A stretch of DNA of 20,642 nucleotides, taken from the NCBI GenBank assembly GCA_031287815.1, contig JAITSM010000181.1, positions 1 to 20,642 on the forward strand, read 5' to 3'. Positions 15,035 through 20,642 of the stretch are shown piece by piece. The stretch comes from Prevotellaceae bacterium (GTDB taxonomy: Bacteria > Bacteroidota > Bacteroidia > Bacteroidales > UBA932). Made by a program: the position numbers and the translations under genes. The notes below the pieces were generated by a model. The model did no database searches and was not told where the DNA came from. It saw only the letters and a list, made by a program, of their open reading frames with translations. Each line of letters begins with the position of its first letter. The first letter of the stretch is position 1.

Positions 15035-15733
15035 ATGGCCATGCTTCTTTATATTGCGTTAATTATTGCCGCCTACCTTCTTGGATCTGTCTCTAATGCT
15101 TTATGGATTGGAAAATTATTTTATAATGTGGATGTCCGCGAACACGGCAGTAAAAACGCGGGAGCGACAAATATACTGCGAGTGCTTGGTTGGAAAGCCG
15201 CCGCGCCGGTGTTTATTTTGGATTTTGCCAAAGGCGTGGCGGCGGTATGTTTAATATTGTTGACGTCGTTGGAAAAAAATCCGGTTCCGCCCGACCGGTT
15301 TATGTCCAATACCTTTGTGAGTTTCCAGATTGCACTGGGCATTGCGGCGGTGCTGGGGCATATCTTTCCGGTCTTTGCTTCGTTCAAGGGCGGAAAAGGC
15401 GTGGCAACTATTGCCGGCGTAATTCTTGCCATCTTCCCGGCGGCGATGTTGATAGTGTTGGGTATTTTCGCCATTTCCCTGCTGATTACCCGCTATGTTT
15501 CGTTGAGTTCTATTATTGCCGCTATTTCCTTTCCCTTGATTGTGATTGTGGTTTTTGATGTGTTGATAGATACTTACGAGCCGTTGACATTGGAAATATT
15601 CAGCGTGCTGGCTATGGCGATGATTGTGATAACCCACCGTAACAACATAAAGCGTTTGCGCAACGGCACGGAACAAAAAATAGTCATTCGCAAAAATCCT
15701 TCCATTGAACTCCCGGACAGGAAGGGGTGTTAA
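15035..15733 (+). CDS. plsY: Acyl-phosphate:glycerol-3-phosphate acyltransferase
   Basis: Membrane enzyme that transfers an acyl group from acyl-phosphate to glycerol-3-phosphate, the first step of phospholipid synthesis. 232 residues with about five to seven hydrophobic segments. The three PlsY motifs are present: GSVSNALWIGK (17-27), REHGSKNAGATNILRVLG (35-52) and GHIFPVFASFKGGKGVAT (108-125). The protein ends with the usual HRNNIKRLRNGTEQK stretch (201-215) plus a short tail. The start could also be the second Met (15041). It is convergent with the c-di-AMP synthase gene, from which it is separated by a long hairpin. Confidence 0.95.
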   Translation: MAMLLYIALIIAAYLLGSVSNALWIGKLFYNVDVREHGSKNAGATNILRVLGWKAAAPVFILDFAKGVAAVCLILLTSLEKNPVPPDRFMSNTFVSFQIALGIAAVLGHIFPVFASFKGGKGVATIAGVILAIFPAAMLIVLGIFAISLLITRYVSLSSIIAAISFPLIVIVVFDVLIDTYEPLTLEIFSVLAMAMIVITHRNNIKRLRNGTEQKIVIRKNPSIELPDRKGC

Positions 15734-15737
15734 AAAC

Positions 15738-15808
15738 TAAGAGTTAAAAACTAAAAACTAAGAATTGGCGGCGTCAGCCAACTCTTAACTTTTAGTTTTT
15801 AACTTTTA
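15738..15808. terminator. Long inverted repeat between convergent plsY and dacA
   Basis: TTGGC (15765-15769) and GCCAA (15777-15781) close a 7-base loop. AT-rich heptamer arms continue the pairing outward to about 15738/15808, giving roughly 28 pairs with three mismatches and one wobble. Both transcripts would form it, so it is a likely bidirectional terminator. It overlaps the last codons and stop of dacA (15792-15808), so it is partly coding. Confidence 0.7.
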
Positions 15809-16568
15809 ACTTAACAAGTAGTTCGTTCGCGCCGCCTTCCATGCGTTGGATGACGCCATTTTCGACAAGGGAAATATCACCGGTTTCTTCCGAAACAACA
15901 ATCACGATAGCGTCGGTTTGCTCTGTCAGCCCAACGGCTGCGCGGTGGCGCATACCGTACTGCGCGGGAATATACACTTGCTCGCTGATGGGCAAAGTGC
16001 AACGTGCCGCGTGGATTTTATTGTGGCTGATGATTACCGCGCCGTCGTGCAGCGGCGCATTTTTGAAAAAAAGATTTTGAAGCAGCCGGCTGCTTATCCG
16101 CGCATCAATAATATCGCCGGTCTCTGCATACATTTTCATAGACGAATGCCGTTCAATCGCAATCAGCGCGCCGGTGTTAGATTTTGACATTTGCCGGCAG
16201 GCGCGGATGATAGAATCAATGTCCAGTTCGACGTGCGTGTGCGTACGTTGCTTGAAAAGGCGTTGCAGCCAGGCGTAACGTTGGCTGTTGAAGCGCGAGC
16301 CGAGATGCAGCAGGAACCGGCGTATCTCCTGTTGAAATACAATGATGAGCGCAATAATCCCCACGCCCAGTACCTGCCCCAGAATGGTCGAAAGTAACTG
16401 CATATTCAATGCCCGGACGATGAACCATAAGAAATAAAGCAGTAAAATACCGGTGAAAATGTTAATAGCCGTTGTGCCGCGAATGATTTTATAAATCTGG
16501 TATAACAGAAACGCTACGGCTAAAATATCCAATACGTCGGACAAGTTAAAACGGATAAAATCAAGCAT
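15792..16568 (-). CDS. dacA: Diadenylate cyclase (CdaA/DacA type)
   Basis: Membrane-bound enzyme joining two ATP into the second messenger c-di-AMP, which controls osmolyte transport and wall homeostasis in many bacteria. 258 residues. Three N-terminal membrane helices (about 12-28, 35-53, 62-79) and a short coiled linker lead to a DisA_N catalytic domain. The DGA motif is LHDGAVII (173-180) and the RHR motif is MRHRAAVGLTEQTDA (206-220), followed by IVVSEETG. All catalytic motifs are intact. Bacteroidota usually name it dacA or cdaA. The C-terminus KLKVKN and the stop come from the intergenic repeat. Transcription starts from a TATCTTTG box just upstream. Confidence 0.95.
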   Translation of the reverse strand: MLDFIRFNLSDVLDILAVAFLLYQIYKIIRGTTAINIFTGILLLYFLWFIVRALNMQLLSTILGQVLGVGIIALIIVFQQEIRRFLLHLGSRFNSQRYAWLQRLFKQRTHTHVELDIDSIIRACRQMSKSNTGALIAIERHSSMKMYAETGDIIDARISSRLLQNLFFKNAPLHDGAVIISHNKIHAARCTLPISEQVYIPAQYGMRHRAAVGLTEQTDAIVIVVSEETGDISLVENGVIQRMEGGANELLVKLKVKN

Positions 16569-16576
16569 AATGGGTG

Positions 16577-16584
16577 CAAAGATA
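16577..16584 (-). promoter_or_regulatory. Promoter -7 box for dacA
   Basis: TATCTTTG on the minus strand, preceded by a T run, lies 8 bases before the dacA ATG. It is a perfect TAnnTTTG box and implies a nearly leaderless transcript. Confidence 0.65.
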
Positions 16585-16594
16585 CAAAAAAAAC

Positions 16595-16625
16595 TTTCAG
16601 CAATTAAAAATATTCCGTATGTTTG
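16595..16625 (+). promoter_or_regulatory. Promoter for aroA
   Basis: TTTC (16595-16598), exactly 19 bases, then TATGTTTG (16618-16625) fit TTTG-N19-TAnnTTTG with one mismatch. It diverges from the dacA promoter in the 123-bp space between the genes. The leader of about 60 bases contains CCGGC...GCCGG (16659-16676), a small hairpin just before the aroA start. Confidence 0.6.
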
Positions 16626-16691
16626 TAAACAAAATAATCAAACAAACTTTTAGAATAACCGGCGGCCACCAGCCGGCGGGCGAACGGAAAG

Positions 16692-17954
16692 ATGGATAGC
16701 AAACGAAAAATACAAGGCAGCTTATGCGCGCCCGCATCGAAAAGCATGACGCAACGCGCCATTGCTGCGGCGTTGCTGGCGCGGGGCGCAAGCGAAGTAC
16801 GCAACCCGTCGCAGTGCGACGATGCATTGGCGGCGGCAAATGTCGCGGAGGCGTTGGGCGCACAAATCGAAACGACGGAAGCCGGCTACCGGATTACCGG
16901 CCTTTCACCTGTTTCCTTTCCCCTGCGGGACGCCGGGCGTTCGTTGCACGTGCGGGAGTCGGCGCTTTGTGCGCGGTTGTTTGCGCCGGTGGCGGCGTTG
17001 CTTTACCCGGCGGTGGAAATCACCGGCAGCGGCACTTTGCTCCGCCGCCCGATGGATGACCTGCCGGCCGCTTTGGCCGCCTTCGGCGTTACGGCCACCG
17101 CTACCGGTCACCGCTACCTTCCCCTGCAACTGCGCGGCGCATTGCAACACGGCGCCGCAACGATAGACGCTTCAACCAGCTCGCAAATTATTTCCGGCTT
17201 ATTGATGTCCCTGCCCCTGCTCGATGGCGATTCCGTAATTACGGTGGAAAAACTGGCGAGCCGCCCGTATGTGGATATGACGCTGGAGCTGTTGCAAACC
17301 TTCGGCATTGCTATTGAGAACAACGGATACGAACAGTTTAAAATACGCGGCCGCCAGCGCTACGCGCCGCAAGACTATACCGTAGAAGGCGACTGGAGCG
17401 GCGCCGCCTTTTGGTTGGCTGCGGCGGCAATTGGCGGAGGCATTACCTTAAAGGGTTTGCGAGCCGGCAGCCCCCAGGCCGACCGGGCGATGTTACAGGT
17501 ATTGCAGCTGGCCGGCGCCAAAGTGCAATGGCTGGGCGGGGAGCTGGTGGTGCGGCATGAATCGTTGAACGCTTTTCGCTTCAACGCAACCGACTGCCCC
17601 GATTTATTTCCGCCGGTGGTCTTGCTGGCGGCTTTTTGCAACGGCGTTTCCGTTATTGAAGGGGCGGAACGTTTGACGCACAAGGAAAGCAACCGTGCGG
17701 CAGCTTTGCAGGACACATTCGGGAGGCTGGGCGTTGCGATTACTGTCGAAAGAAATGAAATGACAGTGCATGGCGGCAGCGTGCATGGCGGAAAGGTCTC
17801 GTCGTTCCATGACCACCGCATCGCTATGGCGGCGGCGTGCGCCGGGCTTTTCACGGACGAGCCGGTGGAGATAGACGATACCCGGTGCGTAAACAAATCC
17901 TATCCCGCCTTCTTCTCCGACCTGGAAGCAGTAGCAGTTTTCAGTAGACATTAA
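16692..17954 (+). CDS. aroA: 3-phosphoshikimate 1-carboxyvinyltransferase (EPSP synthase)
   Basis: Condenses shikimate-3-phosphate with phosphoenolpyruvate in the shikimate pathway (cytoplasm). 420 residues. Motifs: APASKSMTQRAIAAALLARG (13-32, shikimate-phosphate binding), RRPMDDLPAAL (118-128), STSSQIISGLLMSLPLL (161-177), DCPDLFPP (301-308; Asp304 is the expected general base), THKESNR (329-335), HDHRIAMA (373-380) and NKSYPAF (401-407). The phosphoenolpyruvate loop is divergent: HVRESALCAR (86-95) replaces the usual GNAGTxxR, with Ala91 at the place of Gly96 of the E. coli enzyme by my alignment. GGAAAG before ATG is a weak ribosome site. aroC follows 62 bp later on the same strand. Confidence 0.95.
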   Translation: MDSKRKIQGSLCAPASKSMTQRAIAAALLARGASEVRNPSQCDDALAAANVAEALGAQIETTEAGYRITGLSPVSFPLRDAGRSLHVRESALCARLFAPVAALLYPAVEITGSGTLLRRPMDDLPAALAAFGVTATATGHRYLPLQLRGALQHGAATIDASTSSQIISGLLMSLPLLDGDSVITVEKLASRPYVDMTLELLQTFGIAIENNGYEQFKIRGRQRYAPQDYTVEGDWSGAAFWLAAAAIGGGITLKGLRAGSPQADRAMLQVLQLAGAKVQWLGGELVVRHESLNAFRFNATDCPDLFPPVVLLAAFCNGVSVIEGAERLTHKESNRAAALQDTFGRLGVAITVERNEMTVHGGSVHGGKVSSFHDHRIAMAAACAGLFTDEPVEIDDTRCVNKSYPAFFSDLEAVAVFSRH

Positions 17955-17968
17955 ACAATGAATAATAG

Positions 17969-18014
17969 ATTCCGGCGTCAGCACTCTTAGTTCTTAACTC
18001 TTAACTCTTAGTTT
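17969..18014. repeat. GGCGTCAGC core and heptamers in the aroA-aroC gap
   Basis: CCGGCGTCAGCAC is followed by CTTAGTT/CTTAACT heptamers that end two bases before the aroC ATG. Only the right half of the usual element is present. It occupies most of the 62-bp gap and would form the aroC leader. Confidence 0.75.
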
Positions 18015-18016
18015 TC

Positions 18017-19006
18017 ATGAATACTTTTGGGCAATTTTTCAGGGTCAGTATTTTCGGTGAATCGCATGGCGCGCTGGTGGGCGTGCTGGTAGACGGTTGC
18101 CCGGCGGGCATGGCGCTGGCTGCCGCCGATTTTACCAATGACTTGCAACGGCGGCAAAGCGGCGCAAAAGGCACTACGGCGCGCAGGGAAGCCGATATCC
18201 CGGACATCGTCAGCGGCGTGTACAACGGCTATACCACCGGCGCGCCCATAGCCATCCTCTTTGCAAACGGCGACGCCCGCCCGGCGGATTATGAACGTTT
18301 CCGCCACACGCCCCGCCCGGGGCATGCCGACTTTACGGCTTCCCAAAAGTGGAGCCGGTTTAACGACTTGCGCGGCAGCGGGCATTTTTCGGGACGCCTG
18401 ACCGTCGCATTGGTGGCGGCGGGGGTGATTGCCAAAAAACTCATCGCGCCGGTGGCGGTGGCGGCGGAACTGACAGAAGCCGGCGGCTGCGCGCATATTG
18501 CCGCTGCGGTGGAAAAGGCGGTGGCGGCCAATGATTCGATTGGCGGCGTGGTCACCTGTTCGGCGAAAAATATACCGGCAGGGTGGGGGAGCCCGTTTTT
18601 CAATTCGGTGGAATCGCTCCTGAGCCATTTGATTTTTTCCATTCCCGGCATCAAAGCCGTTGAATTTGGCGCCGGCTTCGAGGCCGCGCGGATGTGCGGC
18701 TCCGAACATAATGACGCGTTTATTTCCGCCGGCGGGGCTACGCGGACAAACCACGCCGGCGGCGTCAATGGCGGCATCACCAACGGCAATGAACTACGCT
18801 TCCGCGTGGCGGTGAAACCCACCGCCAGTATTGCCAGGCAGCAAACCACCCTCAATATGCAAACCGGGCAGCCGGAAGCATTTTCCGTTCACGGCCGCCA
18901 CGACGCCTGCATCGCCCTGCGCGTCCCGGTGATTGTGGAAGCCGCCACCGCCATTGTACTGGCGGATTTGGCGCAGGCGCGGAAAAATGACACAATTGAG
19001 AATTGA
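18017..19006 (+). CDS. aroC: Chorismate synthase
   Basis: Removes phosphate from EPSP to form chorismate, the last step of the shikimate pathway; needs reduced FMN. 329 residues, shorter than the usual 350-360. Motifs: SIFGESHGALVGVLVDGCPA (11-30, with the conserved His), TPRPGHADFT (98-107), RGSGHFSGRLT (119-129), ISAGGATRTNHAGGVNGGI and GRHDACIALRVPVIVEA near the end. The shortfall seems to lie in the loop after GVIAKKLIAPVAV (136-148), where other enzymes have a longer insertion. The C-terminal DTIEN and stop fall in an AATTGAGAATTGATAATTG repeat. It probably forms an operon with aroA. Confidence 0.94.
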   Translation: MNTFGQFFRVSIFGESHGALVGVLVDGCPAGMALAAADFTNDLQRRQSGAKGTTARREADIPDIVSGVYNGYTTGAPIAILFANGDARPADYERFRHTPRPGHADFTASQKWSRFNDLRGSGHFSGRLTVALVAAGVIAKKLIAPVAVAAELTEAGGCAHIAAAVEKAVAANDSIGGVVTCSAKNIPAGWGSPFFNSVESLLSHLIFSIPGIKAVEFGAGFEAARMCGSEHNDAFISAGGATRTNHAGGVNGGITNGNELRFRVAVKPTASIARQQTTLNMQTGQPEAFSVHGRHDACIALRVPVIVEAATAIVLADLAQARKNDTIEN

Positions 19007-19077
19007 TAATTGAGAATGCTTTCGCCCCCTAATCTCCTAATTTCTTAATCCCCTAATCACCCTAATCCCCCAATTAT
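18991..19077. repeat. AATTGAGA and CCCTAATC repeats between convergent aroC and GH130 gene
   Basis: AATTGAGAATTGATAATTGAGAATG (18991-19018) is followed by CCCTAATC, TCCTAATT, TCTTAATC, CCCTAATC and ACCCTAATC units (about 19027-19070). The two ends cover the stop codons of aroC and of the GH130 gene. No hairpin terminator with a T run is visible here. Confidence 0.75.
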
Positions 19078-20079
19078 AGAAGTGCGTTTTGTGAAGTCGA
19101 TGATGTCGTCGATGTAGCCGAAGGCAAGCGACGTTACGGTGTCGGCGCAGCCATAGTAGATGGCGATACGCCCGGTCGCGGGGTCGTGGAGGGCGGCGCA
19201 GGGGAACGTTACATTTGGCACGTCGCCGGTGCATTCATAGTCTTTTTGGGGCGACAGCAGGTAGGGGCCGCTGCGGGCAAGAACCTTCCAGGGCTCGTCC
19301 CTGTCCAGTAACGCCGAGCCGAAGCTATACACAAATCCATTGCACGACGCCAGCACCCCATGATACAGCAGCAGCCATCCTTCGGCGGTTTCCAAAGGAA
19401 TGGGGCCTGCGCCTATTTTAGTGCATTGCCAGGCGCTCGCCTCGAATTGGGCGGGCGACATCACATGCCGGTGCCGTCCCCAGAATTCCATATCGGGCGA
19501 CTCGCTGTAGAAAATATCGCCGAAGGGCGTATGCCCGTTGTCGCTGGGGCGCGAAAGCATGGCAAAGTTACCGTTGATTTTGCGCGGAAACAGTACGCCG
19601 TTGCGGTTGAACGGCAGGAAAGCGTTTTCCAGCTGGTGGAAAACCTTGAAATCGGTTGTCCAGGCGCATCCGATAGTGGGGCCGTGGTAGCCGTTGCACC
19701 AGGTAACGTAGTAGCGGTCGTCGAGCCACACCACGCGCGGGTCGTAGCCATATACCCATGTCCCTATTTCGGGATGCGCGCCGGAGAGGCGGATATCTTC
19801 TTCTTCGATGTTCCAGCGTATGCCGTCGCGGCTGAATCCCGCGTGCAGGCGCATCCGGCGGTTGGTGTCGTCGCAGCGGAACACGCCCGCATAGCCGTCG
19901 CCGAAAGGCACTACGGCGCTGTTGAAAATACTGTTAGAATCCGGCAGCAGGTCGCGCGGAATAATCGGATTGGCGGAATAACGCCAGATAACGCCTTTTT
20001 CATTAGCCGGGCGGTCTTCCCAGGGGAAAGGGCGCCCCGCATTTCCCGTAAGGGGAGTTGGGTTTGTTGTCTTGTTCAT
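19057..20079 (-). CDS. GH130 family beta-mannoside phosphorylase
   Basis: Five-bladed beta-propeller enzyme that cleaves beta-1,4-mannosidic bonds with phosphate, releasing mannose 1-phosphate. 340 residues and no signal peptide, so cytoplasmic. Family signatures: RYSANPIIPRDLLP (33-46), NSIFNSAVVPFGDGYAGVFR (49-68), YDPRVVWLDD (112-121; Asp113 is the expected proton donor), KIGAGPIPLETAEGWLLLYH (221-240, phosphate-binding region) and PNVTFPCAALHD (288-299). Whether it acts on mannosyl-glucose or on manno-oligosaccharides cannot be decided here. It stands alone, without glycan-uptake genes in the window. The last residues IIGGLG and stop come from the ATTAGGG repeat. Confidence 0.92.
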   Translation of the reverse strand: MNKTTNPTPLTGNAGRPFPWEDRPANEKGVIWRYSANPIIPRDLLPDSNSIFNSAVVPFGDGYAGVFRCDDTNRRMRLHAGFSRDGIRWNIEEEDIRLSGAHPEIGTWVYGYDPRVVWLDDRYYVTWCNGYHGPTIGCAWTTDFKVFHQLENAFLPFNRNGVLFPRKINGNFAMLSRPSDNGHTPFGDIFYSESPDMEFWGRHRHVMSPAQFEASAWQCTKIGAGPIPLETAEGWLLLYHGVLASCNGFVYSFGSALLDRDEPWKVLARSGPYLLSPQKDYECTGDVPNVTFPCAALHDPATGRIAIYYGCADTVTSLAFGYIDDIIDFTKRTSIIGGLG

Positions 20080-20111
20080 GTAGTCTGTTTATTTAATTTT
20101 TTTCAGGGGGG

Positions 20112-20119
20112 CAAAGATA
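20112..20119 (-). promoter_or_regulatory. Promoter -7 box for the GH130 gene
   Basis: TATCTTTG on the minus strand, 32 bases before the ATG at 20079, is a perfect TAnnTTTG box. The -33 region is not recognisable. Confidence 0.6.
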
Positions 20120-20161
20120 GGAAATAATTCCGATTTAATAGGGAATGGAGAAGGTCTTTTA

Positions 20162-20196
20162 ATTATGAATTATGGATTATGAATTATGAATTATGA
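20162..20196. repeat. ATTATGA heptamer array
   Basis: Five tandem heptamers, ATTATGA with one ATTATGG, lie upstream of the GH130 promoter. The same heptamer forms the right arm of the inverted repeat at 12904-12931 when read on the other strand. Confidence 0.9.
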
Positions 20197-20216
20197 ATTG
20201 CCTACTGCCAACTGAT

Positions 20217-20231
20217 CGCCCCGAAGGGGCG
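20217..20231. repeat. Short GC hairpin
   Basis: CGCCCC (20217-20222) and GGGGCG (20226-20231) form a perfect stem with a GAA loop. It lies directly outside the left end of the element at 20237. Confidence 0.65.
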
Positions 20232-20236
20232 GGATA

Positions 20237-20409
20237 TTCATAACCGCAGGCCAGCGCAGCGCAGCCTGCGGAACGAAGAACGCCTCTGTCTTTCGCGCGG
20301 CGCACGGTCAGTGCATAGCGGAAAGCGGGTGCTCCGCGCGGGTGCAGGGAGTATCGGCGTGCATCCCCATGCTGCGTTTCACTCCGCTCCACCCGCATGG
20401 GGTTATGAA
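20237..20409. mobile_element. Non-coding REP/MITE-like element, 173 bp
   Basis: It is bounded by 9-bp inverted ends, TTCATAACC (20237-20245) and GGTTATGAA (20401-20409). Each end carries a hairpin: CCGCAGGC/GCCTGCGG (20244-20251 with 20264-20271) on the left and CCCCATGC/GCATGGGG (20365-20372 with 20395-20402) on the right. The middle is GC-rich without a convincing gene. It looks like a dispersed palindromic element rather than an insertion sequence; there is no transposase and no clear target duplication. Confidence 0.45.
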
Positions 20410-20433
20410 AATGCAAACCCTCCGGGCTTATTT

Positions 20434-20480
20434 AATGGAGAATGGAGAATGGGCTTGCGCCTCAGGAGGCATTCTCCATT
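20434..20480. repeat. Nested inverted repeat of TGGAGAA heptamers
   Basis: AATGGAGAATG (20441-20451) pairs perfectly with CATTCTCCATT (20470-20480). The loop itself folds through GCCTC (20459-20463) and GAGGC (20466-20470). A second TGGAGAA copy lies just left of the stem. Poly-T is absent, so it is not a standard terminator. Confidence 0.7.
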
Positions 20481-20512
20481 TAAAATTTTCCCTGTCGGGA
20501 AATAAAAACAGG

Positions 20513-20642
20513 CTTCCGACAAAAGTCGCAACCATTCCCAGCGATAAAAATATGCTTGCGACACGTGTCGCAACCATTCCCAGGGATAAAAATACGCTTG
20601 CGACACGTGTCGCAACCATTCTCAGGGGTAAAAATACGCTTG
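20513..20642. repeat. 42-bp tandem array with internal palindromes (cut by window end)
   Basis: Units start at 20513, 20555 and 20597, and a fourth begins at 20639. Units 2 and 3 each contain the perfect 18-bp palindrome TTGCGACACGTGTCGCAA followed by CCATTCyCAGGGrTAAAAATA. Unit 1 is a degenerate version (CCGACAAAAGTCG). The period is exactly twice 21. Minus-strand frames show a 14-residue repeat that I do not accept as a protein. Confidence 0.93.

Noticed and set aside
20177..20416. 79-residue minus-strand ORF through the 173-bp element
   Set aside because: Its frame crosses the hairpins and a heptamer array; the palindromic non-coding element explains the sequence better.
20428..20619. Minus-strand ORFs across the 42-bp array with 14-residue repeats
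   Set aside because: Two overlapping frames are open equally well, as expected from a 42-bp period. No conserved protein features.
1..20642. tRNA, rRNA or known riboswitch
   Set aside because: I looked through the intergenic spaces and found no cloverleaf, rRNA segment or recognisable riboswitch core; a covariance search could still find something missed by eye.

Overview
The window looks like a chromosomal segment from a Bacteroidales-type bacterium (phylum Bacteroidota). Several lines point there. Gene starts mostly lack Shine-Dalgarno sequences. Promoters carry the Bacteroidota -7 box TAnnTTTG (TATCTTTG, TACCTTTG, TATGTTTG, TAAATTTG). There is a complete Na+-translocating NQR operon, a GH130 mannoside phosphorylase, and a Bacteroidota-style three-gene ABC transporter. 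I see no rRNA, tRNA, phage, transposase or CRISPR locus. The species cannot be named from the sequence.

Layout. 1-2937 (+): an ABC exporter-like operon of ATPase (5' end cut by the window), six-helix permease and a membrane-anchored protein of unknown function. 2938-3366: a 21-bp tandem array and a terminator hairpin. 3367-9824 (-): nqrA-B-C-D-E-F followed by a small OmpA-domain periplasmic protein. 9825-10274: divergent control region with repeats, a promoter and a possible leader peptide. 10275-12539 (+): ribonuclease R. 12540-13057: repeats plus a promoter-bearing gene remnant. 13058-14968 (+): ABC-F ATPase. 15035-15733 (+): plsY. 15792-16568 (-): c-di-AMP synthase, convergent with plsY. 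16692-19006 (+): aroA and aroC, two late steps of the shikimate pathway. 19057-20079 (-): GH130 phosphorylase. 20080-20642: repeats, a REP/MITE-like element and a 42-bp tandem array cut by the window end.

The genes are mostly housekeeping: respiration and sodium pumping, RNA decay, phospholipid synthesis, c-di-AMP signalling and chorismate synthesis. The unusual part lies between them. Nearly every intergenic space holds tandem heptamers (families near CTAAGAA, ATTATGA, GAGTGAA, GGCAGTA), often beside a GC-rich core GGCGYCAGCC and in places folded into long inverted repeats. Several genes take their last codons and stop codon from these repeats. Separate arrays have periods of 21, 21 and 42 bp. 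No obviously new enzymatic system is visible; the repeat architecture is the best candidate for undescribed biology.
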